The position numbers and the translations under genes are program-made. The notes under the pieces were generated by a model. That model was not told the DNA's origin. It made no database searches and saw only the letters and a list, made by a program, of their open reading frames with translations. 64,000 nt of DNA from Streptomyces sp. Edi2 (GTDB lineage Bacteria > Actinomycetota > Actinomycetes > Streptomycetales > Streptomycetaceae). Positions 57,785 through 64,000 of this stretch are shown one piece after another. Each line of letters opens with the position of its first letter. The stretch's first letter is position 1. Location of the stretch: positions 3,968,001 to 4,032,000 of the forward strand of contig NZ_JBEJGX010000003.1 of the NCBI RefSeq assembly GCF_040253635.1, in the 5' to 3' direction.

Positions 57785-59482
57785 ATGGCAGGCAACACCG
57801 TCGACTTAGGCATTCAGGGTTGCACCAACTTCGAGCAAGCGTCCCATCAGACGCTCTACGACATGGTGGCCGACGCCGATCACCTGCACATCATCGTGAT
57901 GGGATCCGACCTGGTCGACGCAGGCAAAGAGATCGCCAGAATCACCCACGACCTCGAGGCATACGCCCGGCAGACCCAGGCCCACTGGAAAGGCGAGGGC
58001 GCCCAGGCTTTCGACGACTGGACCAGGGAAACCGCCAGGGAAAGCCGCAAACTGGGCCACTACGCCAAAAACACCGGCGAAGCAATGGTCGATGCCGCAA
58101 CCGCACTGGGCCAGGCCAAACTGATGCCCAAGCCTCCCGAACTGCGGAATTTCGTGGAGACGGACCCCGGAAAGGCGAACGGGGTCACCGCCCTCACCAA
58201 AGACCCGGACAGGGAAGCTGCCATCGGCGAGATGAGCCGGCTGGCGTCCTACTACCGGACGGCCCAGGAGAAAATCGCGCAGCAGGAGGCGCCCAACTTC
58301 CGGCCGGCTTCTGGGTTTGTGCCGGAGCCCTGGGACGATGGCCTTGATACGAGTTATGTTCTGGACCAGCCCATGGCCAGTCGAAATGCGGACGCCAGAG
58401 GCAGTGCAGGGGCCACTACTCCTTCGTCAAGCGATAGCCGCGGAGAGCACCACGCAGGAACTGCCCAGCCGGTCACGGGTGGCCAGCGGGTCCAACAGGT
58501 GAGTACGTCCGTCGACTCCACTGCACCCGTCACCACAGCCGATGCGGCACCGCCTCACGGGGATACCACCCGCTCTCAGCCCGGCAGTTTCCCCGACTCT
58601 CAAAGTACCAACGTGCCCAGCACCGTGCCCCCTGCCGGGGGTAGGAAAGCGCCTATCGGGCGTGACGGCACGACGAGAGGCTCGCAACCAGTAACTGGAG
58701 GCCCGGGCAGGGTGCAGCAAAAGCCCCGCAGCACCACGGGCGACGGCATCATCGGGGGCAATGCCCAACGCGGCGGAACCGCCACTGGGCGTGCCCGGTT
58801 GCCAGGAGGGGCCGTCATCGGGGAGGAGCGCGGCGCGATCACGCCCCGGCCTGTCCAGGGCGGAGGGAATCCTCCAGGCGGTAGAGGCGTTACACCACAA
58901 GACGGAATGGGAAACTCCGGTCAGCGCCCTCTCCCCCCGCCTGGAGAGGCCTTTGGAAAAGCTCGTGGATCCGTCATGGGCGAGGAACGTGGTTCGCATG
59001 CTCGCGGCCTCACGGGCGGCGGCATCCCGGGAGGTACAGGGAACGGTGTAAGCCAAGGCATGCGAGGCGGTTCTGGACGTCGTCTGGCATACGAGCCCGG
59101 TGGAACCGTGGGCACAGGGCCCGGCGAAGCAGTGGCAGGAGGTGAGCAGCGCTCCGGGCTGCACCGCTCCCTGCCCGGTAATAGCAGCTCAGGAGGCATC
59201 GCCGAAGGTGCCGCCGCCGGACCCTCCACGACGGGGCGCATTTCTGAGCCAGGCGGGAAAAGCGGACGAGCAGAGGCCTCTCGTCTCCGGGCAGGTGACT
59301 TCACGTCCGGCGGATCGGGACTGACGCGAAGCAACGCCTCCGGCGGCACGCTCCCCCTGGCCGGAGCCCCGTCCCACCAGGGCAAGAGGCGCCCCTCCAC
59401 GCAGCGGCCGAGCTATCTCCAGGAAGAAGAAGAGATGTGGACGGCGCAGGGCCCAGCAGTTGTTCCCCCAGTGATCGAGTAG
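57785..59482 (+). CDS. WXG-type protein with long Gly/Pro-rich tail, likely secreted substrate
   Basis: Protein of 565 aa. An N-terminal helical domain (about 15-165) has HWKGEGAQAF (Trp68-Lys-Gly70) in the WXG100 position. The remainder is disordered, Gly/Ser/Thr/Pro-rich, and contains two related blocks with VIGEERG (about 345) and VMGEERG (about 400) followed by a Gly-rich stretch. It could be a large LXG/PPE-like substrate. One TTA codon is present (57806-57808). Third positions are less GC-rich than in the flanking genes across the tail. ATG 57785 has AAGGGGGG upstream. Confidence 0.72.
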   Translation: MAGNTVDLGIQGCTNFEQASHQTLYDMVADADHLHIIVMGSDLVDAGKEIARITHDLEAYARQTQAHWKGEGAQAFDDWTRETARESRKLGHYAKNTGEAMVDAATALGQAKLMPKPPELRNFVETDPGKANGVTALTKDPDREAAIGEMSRLASYYRTAQEKIAQQEAPNFRPASGFVPEPWDDGLDTSYVLDQPMASRNADARGSAGATTPSSSDSRGEHHAGTAQPVTGGQRVQQVSTSVDSTAPVTTADAAPPHGDTTRSQPGSFPDSQSTNVPSTVPPAGGRKAPIGRDGTTRGSQPVTGGPGRVQQKPRSTTGDGIIGGNAQRGGTATGRARLPGGAVIGEERGAITPRPVQGGGNPPGGRGVTPQDGMGNSGQRPLPPPGEAFGKARGSVMGEERGSHARGLTGGGIPGGTGNGVSQGMRGGSGRRLAYEPGGTVGTGPGEAVAGGEQRSGLHRSLPGNSSSGGIAEGAAAGPSTTGRISEPGGKSGRAEASRLRAGDFTSGGSGLTRSNASGGTLPLAGAPSHQGKRRPSTQRPSYLQEEEEMWTAQGPAVVPPVIE

Positions 59483-59521
59483 CCCTGGCGTGATTCGGCA
59501 ATGGGAAGGAGGACACGCACC

Positions 59522-60709
59522 GTGACTCGTGCGGAAATTCGTGTGCAGTGGAAGGGCCAGCTGCCGACTACTGCGGTGTTATGCCTCACGGCACTGTGCC
59601 TGGGCTCGTTCGCACCCGCAGCCGCTGCGGAGGACAAAAGATCCCACCAGTGGTACCTGGACGCAATGCAGGCCGAACGGATGTGGCAGAGCAGCACGGG
59701 AGTAGGCGTCACCGTTGCTGTGATCGACAGTGGCGTCGACAGCTCCGTACCCGAACTGAACGGTCAAGTGCTGCCGGGCAAGGACTTCTCAGGCGAGGAG
59801 CGCGGCGCACACTACGACGGTGAGGGCCATGGGACGGGCGTGGCCGTGGTCATCGCCGGCAAACGGAGCGGGCCGAACGCCTGGGGACTGGCACCCGGGT
59901 CAAAGGTGCTCCCCATCAGAGCCCAGGGGGCGAACGGGATCCTCAGCATGGCGAATTCCATCCGCTACGCAGCGGATCAGGGAGCAAAGGTCATCAACAT
60001 CTCCCGCGCCGGGCCTGCTGGAAAAGCAGCGAAAGATGCGCTCCAACCGGCGGTTGACTATGCGAACAAGAAGGGGAGCCTGATCTTCGCCGGCACAGGG
60101 AACAACGGCGCCAAAGGCAACGCTCCCGTCTATCCCTCAAGTCTCCCTGGAGTTGTCGGCGTCGGGGCAGTGGACAAGTCCCTGAAGGCAGCGAAGTTCT
60201 CCGTCCATGGGCCCCAGGTAACACTGGCAGCGCCTGGGGTCAGCATTCCAACTCGCTGCACAAAGGAACTTCTGGGCTGCACAGCGGACGGCACCACCCA
60301 AGCCACCGCCATCGCCTCGGCCTCCGCCGCCCTGATCTGGTCCGCCCACCCCACCTGGACGAACAACCAGGTCCTGCGGGTCATGATGGAGACCGCCGGC
60401 AAGCCGGAGGACGGCAAGGTCCCGAGCGAATACCTCGGCTACGGCATCGTCCGCCCCCGGAAGGTGCTCCTGGACAAGGAGGGCGACCCCGGCCCCGCCG
60501 ACATCAACCCGCTGCTTGCCGCCCGCGGAACCACCGCACCGCCCAAGACCCCGCAGTCGAGGGCGGACAACTCAGCAGCCGACGCCGCGCATAAACCGGC
60601 CGACCGCCCGGACAGCTCACTGCCCTGGCCCCTCACTGCCGGACTGGCCGCAGCAGTCGCGGCCCTGGCAGCCGGCGGACTGATCATCGTCCGGCGACGG
60701 CGGACGTGA
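59522..60709 (+). CDS. Mycosin-like S8 protease homologue with Thr at the catalytic Ser position
   Basis: Protein of 395 aa. Signal peptide to about residue 36 (AAAAEDK). Asp69 (VIDSGVD) and His103 (GEGHGTGVA) are in place, but the Ser motif reads DGTTQATAI, placing Thr259 where mycP has Ser288 (NGTSFSAP). The oxyanion Asn appears in GTGNNG. A Pro/Ala linker and a C-terminal helix (PWPLTAGLAAAVAALAAGG) plus RRRR anchor it. GTG 59522 is preferred to ATG 59501 because GGAAGGAGG lies between them. One TTA codon (59579-59581). It may be inactive or use Thr. Confidence 0.85.
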   Translation: MTRAEIRVQWKGQLPTTAVLCLTALCLGSFAPAAAAEDKRSHQWYLDAMQAERMWQSSTGVGVTVAVIDSGVDSSVPELNGQVLPGKDFSGEERGAHYDGEGHGTGVAVVIAGKRSGPNAWGLAPGSKVLPIRAQGANGILSMANSIRYAADQGAKVINISRAGPAGKAAKDALQPAVDYANKKGSLIFAGTGNNGAKGNAPVYPSSLPGVVGVGAVDKSLKAAKFSVHGPQVTLAAPGVSIPTRCTKELLGCTADGTTQATAIASASAALIWSAHPTWTNNQVLRVMMETAGKPEDGKVPSEYLGYGIVRPRKVLLDKEGDPGPADINPLLAARGTTAPPKTPQSRADNSAADAAHKPADRPDSSLPWPLTAGLAAAVAALAAGGLIIVRRRRT

Positions 60710-60893
60710 TGACGGACCTATCGGCGGACGTAACGGCCGACGAACACCGCAGAACAACCAGAACTCCGGCTGCCCACGCCACGAGCAGCCGGCGCAGAAA
60801 CCGCATCTCTCGAGATACGGCCAACAACCCGAGCTGAAAACCAAGACCTCTCACTCAGCTCTTCTGTAACCCACTCATGGGGGAAGGTGGATC

Positions 60894-61256
60894 ATGGCAG
60901 GGAATACCGCACTTACCTATGCGGAGATCGAAAAGCTCAAGAACGAGATCCAGAGCGGCAGTCAGGCGATGTCGTCCCAGCTGCGGACGCTGGTCAACGC
61001 CATCTCCGCCGTCGAGTCGGCGTGGACCGGCCAGGGCGCCAGCGCCTTCAAGCAGGCCCAGAACGCCCTCAACGAGGACCACGCCGCCCTGCGCCGCATG
61101 CTCGACGGCATCAACGACGCGATCGCCCAGACCGGCACCACCAGCCAGTCCAACGACTCCGAGGTGCTTTCCAGCTTCCGCGGCATCGACGTCAACGGCG
61201 GCGCCCCCGGCGGCCAGCTCAACACCGGCTCCACCAGCGGCATCAGCAACTACTGA
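60894..61256 (+). CDS. WXG100 protein (120 aa), type VII secretion substrate
   Basis: Two-helix hairpin protein with AWTGQGASAF (Trp44-Thr-Gly46) between helices (about 9-42 and 52-80). The C-terminal 35 residues are a flexible Gly/Ser/Asn tail, longer than the usual 100 aa. There is no YxxxD word. GGGGGAAGG lies before the ATG. It is 90 bp upstream of a second WXG100 gene and may pair with its product as a heterodimer. Confidence 0.92.
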   Translation: MAGNTALTYAEIEKLKNEIQSGSQAMSSQLRTLVNAISAVESAWTGQGASAFKQAQNALNEDHAALRRMLDGINDAIAQTGTTSQSNDSEVLSSFRGIDVNGGAPGGQLNTGSTSGISNY

Positions 61257-61346
61257 ACACCCGCGCCTGCACCTGTGCTTACGCCTGAGGAGCAGGCCTC
61301 CAGGTAAAGCGACATCCACCGATCAGCCACCAGCAGTGGGGGAGAA

Positions 61347-61643
61347 ATGGCCGGCGACGAGAACCTTCGGGTGACATACGGCGCGGTAGAGCAGACCGCC
61401 GCCGACATCGAGCGTTCCGCCAAGGAACTGCAAGCCGAACTCGACAGGATCTGGAGCGCGGTCAAGCGCGTCTCCAACTCCTGGGAAGGCGAGGCCCACC
61501 AGGCCTTCCAGGCCGCGGAACGGCAGTGGAACAGCCGCGCGAGCCACATCCAGAGCACCCTGCACGAGGTCGCAACCAAGATCCGTTCGGGCAGTGCGGA
61601 CTACCGGGCGACGGACCGCCGGGCTGCCGGGTTCTTCCAGTAG
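61347..61643 (+). CDS. WXG100 protein (98 aa) with YxxxD secretion signal
   Basis: Classical WXG100 size. SWEGEAHQAF supplies Trp46-Glu-Gly48 at the helical turn, and DYRATD near the end supplies Tyr86-x3-Asp90, the export signal recognised by EccC. The helices are about 12-44 and 52-83. ATG 61347 has GGGGGAG upstream. It is the best candidate exported partner of the 120-aa protein encoded just before it. Confidence 0.94.
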   Translation: MAGDENLRVTYGAVEQTAADIERSAKELQAELDRIWSAVKRVSNSWEGEAHQAFQAAERQWNSRASHIQSTLHEVATKIRSGSADYRATDRRAAGFFQ

Positions 61644-61663
61644 CGATCGGCAGCCCAGGTGAC

Positions 61664-61700
61664 TTGGGGTGGGCGTGCAGCGAATGTACGCCCACCCCAA
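61664..61700 (+). terminator. Terminator after the two WXG100 genes
   Basis: Perfect 13-bp arms TTGGGGTGGGCGT (61664-61676) and ACGCCCACCCCAA (61688-61700), loop of 11 bases, 21 bp after the stop. Confidence 0.88.
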
Positions 61701-61785
61701 TAGCGCTGGGAGAGTTCGAGAGCCGGCACGGAGAAGTCCCCTCGGGCATAGATGGTCAGCGCGGCAGTAGCGCTCACGGCTCATA

Positions 61786-61801
61786 AGTAGCCGTACTCAG
61801 G
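61786..61801. promoter_or_regulatory. AGTAGCCGTACTCAGG motif, second copy
   Basis: Identical to 57075-57090. It lies 64 bp before the GTG start of the next gene (61865), after a strong terminator, so it could be part of that gene's promoter. Confidence 0.45.
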
Positions 61802-61864
61802 CCCCGCATGGTCCATCGCCGTAGGATTTCCAGCCGTATACCAGCGAGGATGACGGGGGACGCT

Positions 61865-62311
61865 GTGTCTTGGGACGAAGAATGGGCCGCGCTCAAGCGG
61901 GAGGCCGGCGAAGGGCGCGGATTACGGCTCGCGAGCGCCGGCGGAGGCGGTTCGGATGGCGGCTCCGGGGACTTGAAGTCCAAGCGATCCGTGTGGACCA
62001 CGGCGGGGCGCGAGGTCCAGTCGTTACGCGGCGACATCAAAAAGGCCCTGGCGAAGCTGGAACAGGAGCAGCAGGGTCTGGGCACCGGCGGCAGTGGCGT
62101 GCAGAGCGCTGCGGCACAGCAGGATGTCTACCGCTCCTGGAAGCGGTACCTGGAGGCCCTGAGCGGCCGGTGCGGCGCCGTCCAGGCTCGGATGGAGAAG
62201 GCGGGCGGCGAGCTGTACGGGAACGACGCAGCCGTCAAGGGCTCGTTCAGCAAGCTCTCCCAGCAGTACGCGGACACCCCCGCCGTCGGTGGCCGGCAGC
62301 AGGGGAAGTGA
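61865..62311 (+). CDS. Small helical protein of unknown function, T7SS-associated
   Basis: Protein of 148 aa. It starts SWDEEWAALKREA; a Gly/Ser-rich stretch is followed by helices about 40-75 (VWTTAGREVQSLRGDIKKALAKLEQEQQGL) and 87-115 and a variable C-terminus. It is reminiscent of ESX-type helical partners, but there is no WXG or YxxxD word. GTG 61865 has GGGGGA five bases upstream; ATG 61850 and 61808 are alternatives in the same frame. Two TTA codons (61922, 62024). The next gene begins 8 bp later. Confidence 0.75.
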   Translation: MSWDEEWAALKREAGEGRGLRLASAGGGGSDGGSGDLKSKRSVWTTAGREVQSLRGDIKKALAKLEQEQQGLGTGGSGVQSAAAQQDVYRSWKRYLEALSGRCGAVQARMEKAGGELYGNDAAVKGSFSKLSQQYADTPAVGGRQQGK

Positions 62312-62319
62312 CCCGAGCC

Positions 62320-64000
62320 ATGGACTACTCGACGCTCAAGAACCTCAAGACATCCGAGTTCGAGGACGCCGCGGACGGATATCGCGCCGCCAGCCATATG
62401 GCGAGTTCAGCCAAGGACGCGCTTGAGCAGCGCATCAACGTCAAGTTACGGGAGTCGCTCTCCGGCGAGGCAGCGGAGGCCGCTCTCACGCAACTCCGCT
62501 CGCTGGCACAGGACTTCCACTACACCCAGGTGGAGTGCGGCGTCATCAGCACCGCGCTCAACGCCCTTGCCGCCGACCTGCAAACCGCCAAGAAGAAGCT
62601 CGATGCGGCGGTGGCGGATGCGGAGGGCGAGAAATTCACTGTGGGAAACGACGGCTCGGTCACCTACCCGGCAGCGGGTGACGAGTACCGGGGCAAGACC
62701 CCGCCGGGTGGCACGGCGAACGGCGTCACGGACGAGACAGCCAAGGCGCTCAACCGGCAGGCGGCCAACTTCGACCCCAACCCCCACTTCGCGCGGGCAC
62801 AGGCCTACGCCGACCGCATCACCGCAGCCCTCGAAGAGGCCACAACGGCCGACGAGAAGTGGGCTCCCAAACTGCGCAGACTCAAGGCTGACGACGACCT
62901 GACGGTATCGGCCGCGGACTGGGTCGACGCCAAGAAGGACACGGGTGGTGTAAGCGACGGCGCCGAGCGCTATCTGGACAGCGTCAAGGAACCGCCCCAG
63001 CACGGCGCCCCGGAGGACAACGCGGAGTGGTGGAAACACCTGTCCGCGGATGAACGGGACGCCTACATTTCCCTGCATCCCGCGAGCATCGGAGCGATGA
63101 ACGGCCTGCCCGCCGATGCTCGCGACGAGGCCAACCGTACGGTCCTCGCGGAGACGCGTGGCCAGTACGAGGTAAGGCTGGCTGCGCTCACCAAAGCGGA
63201 GCCACCCGAGTTCGAGAGCGTCGGGGCCCGCGGCGACATGAAATACAGCCAGAAGTGGCTGGACTGGCATCACGAGAAGGAGCGCCTGGAGGGGAAGCTG
63301 AAGGGAATGCGGGCCATTCAGGACCGCTTTGACCGGACCGGCCACGACGATCTCCCCGAGGCCTACCTCCTGGGGTTCGACCCCGATGGCGAGGGCAACG
63401 GAAGAGTGATTCTCGCCAACGGAAATCCTGACACAGCTCACCACACCGCTATATACGTCCCTGGCACCAAGTCGGACATCGCCACCATCGGCGAGGACGA
63501 TGGCGACACACCTTCGGACCTCAAACGCAGCGAGTACCTTTGGGGCGAGAGCAACAAGCTCGCCCCGGGGAAGAAGATCTCCACCATCACCTGGCTCGAT
63601 TACGACGCCCCGGACGGTATCTTCACGGAGGCCACGCAGGACAAGTTCGCGGAAAAGGGTGCGCCAAGACTGCTCGATTACCTCGAAGGCAACAGATCGG
63701 CCCATCAGTACGCGACCGGCAGCCACGGCCACACCACTGTCATGGGGCACAGCTACGGCAGCACGCTGATCGGCGATACGGCCAAGACCGCGAGCTGGAA
63801 TGGGGCTTCGATACCTGCAGACGACGTCATGGTCGCCGGCAGCCCCGGCATGCAGGCGGCCCACGCCGCGGACCTCGGTATCGAACCCAAGCACATGTGG
63901 GCGATGGGTGGTGATTGGAGTGACTTGTTCGTCCGCGAGGGTGGTAAGAATGTCGGCCTCGGTGGCGACCGGACCATCCCCACTGATGTGGAATTCGGCG
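62320..64000 (+). CDS. Alpha/beta-hydrolase (DUF1023-type) protein with N-terminal ESX-like helices; right end missing
   Basis: The open frame from ATG 62320 runs without a stop to the end of the window (560 codons). Residues 1-105 are helical with LSGEAAEAALTQLRSLAQDF, like the N-terminal parts of ESX-linked substrates. A long linker/helical region follows to about 355. The hydrolase part has LGFDPDGEGNGRVILANGN, TAIYVPGT, and the nucleophile elbow GHSYGS with Ser478. A TTA codon lies at 62446. It is a candidate secreted enzyme or toxin; substrate and C-terminal part are unseen. Confidence 0.82.
   Translation, partial: MDYSTLKNLKTSEFEDAADGYRAASHMASSAKDALEQRINVKLRESLSGEAAEAALTQLRSLAQDFHYTQVECGVISTALNALAADLQTAKKKLDAAVADAEGEKFTVGNDGSVTYPAAGDEYRGKTPPGGTANGVTDETAKALNRQAANFDPNPHFARAQAYADRITAALEEATTADEKWAPKLRRLKADDDLTVSAADWVDAKKDTGGVSDGAERYLDSVKEPPQHGAPEDNAEWWKHLSADERDAYISLHPASIGAMNGLPADARDEANRTVLAETRGQYEVRLAALTKAEPPEFESVGARGDMKYSQKWLDWHHEKERLEGKLKGMRAIQDRFDRTGHDDLPEAYLLGFDPDGEGNGRVILANGNPDTAHHTAIYVPGTKSDIATIGEDDGDTPSDLKRSEYLWGESNKLAPGKKISTITWLDYDAPDGIFTEATQDKFAEKGAPRLLDYLEGNRSAHQYATGSHGHTTVMGHSYGSTLIGDTAKTASWNGASIPADDVMVAGSPGMQAAHAADLGIEPKHMWAMGGDWSDLFVREGGKNVGLGGDRTIPTDVEFG

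Noticed and set aside
59501..59521. ATG 59501 as start of the second mycosin
   Set aside because: The GGAAGGAGG ribosome site lies downstream of this ATG and fits GTG 59522.

Overview
The window is high-GC actinomycete chromosome, most probably Streptomyces or a close relative. Supporting signs are very strong G/C bias at third codon positions, frequent GTG starts, ATGA/GTGA-coupled genes, a 14-gene nuo operon, futalosine-pathway menaquinone genes (mqnA, mqnC), WXG100/type VII secretion genes, and TTA codons found only in an accessory block.

Layout. 0-1.5 kb (minus): the edge of one type VII secretion (T7SS)-like locus, with a gene cut by the window edge and an EccD-like membrane protein. 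1.6-5.6 kb (plus): two paralogous sensor histidine kinases followed by one NarL/LuxR-type response regulator. 5.9-8.9 kb: korA-korB, a 2-oxoacid:ferredoxin oxidoreductase. 9.1-13.7 kb: a RarD-like permease, an ABC-2 exporter pair and a LolA-like secreted or anchored protein. 14-20.4 kb: a long-chain polyprenyl diphosphate synthase, a translationally coupled flavoprotein/ATP-grasp pair, fumarylacetoacetase and a GPP34 protein. 20.7-37.5 kb: a lipoprotein, then the complete nuoA-nuoN operon for complex I (minus strand), preceded by a Rex-type operator. 38.2-48.2 kb: an NlpC/P60 hydrolase, an AhpD-like protein, menaquinone genes (a MenJ-like reductase, the MenG methyltransferase, mqnC, mqnA) mixed with a GNAT acetyltransferase, an amidohydrolase relic and a Ser/Thr kinase, then a cold-shock protein. 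48.5-64 kb: a T7SS locus with eccC divergent from eccD-eccB-mycP, substrate-like proteins, a second mycosin-like gene, two small WXG100 proteins, a small unknown gene and an alpha/beta hydrolase-fold gene cut by the right edge.

How the genes work together. The middle of the window is an anaplerotic/respiratory block. KorAB yields reduced ferredoxin, NADH dehydrogenase I reduces menaquinone, and the polyprenyl synthase, MqnA, MqnC, MenG and MenJ-like enzymes build and tailor menaquinone. It is flanked by two T7SS-like regions of different make-up.

Most notable observations. (1) All ten TTA (bldA-type) codons I found lie in the right-hand T7SS block. (2) That block carries a second mycosin in which the catalytic Ser is replaced by Thr, and it shows no recognisable eccE. 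(3) A GGGTGGGGAAAACCCCA motif lies upstream of both histidine kinase genes and also faces the left EccD-like gene. (4) Tandem TGTGA-type operators precede nuoA. (5) Minisatellite-like arrays with a period of about 20-25 bp recur in gaps, often starting at a stop codon. No tRNA, rRNA, CRISPR array, insertion sequence or integrase was seen.
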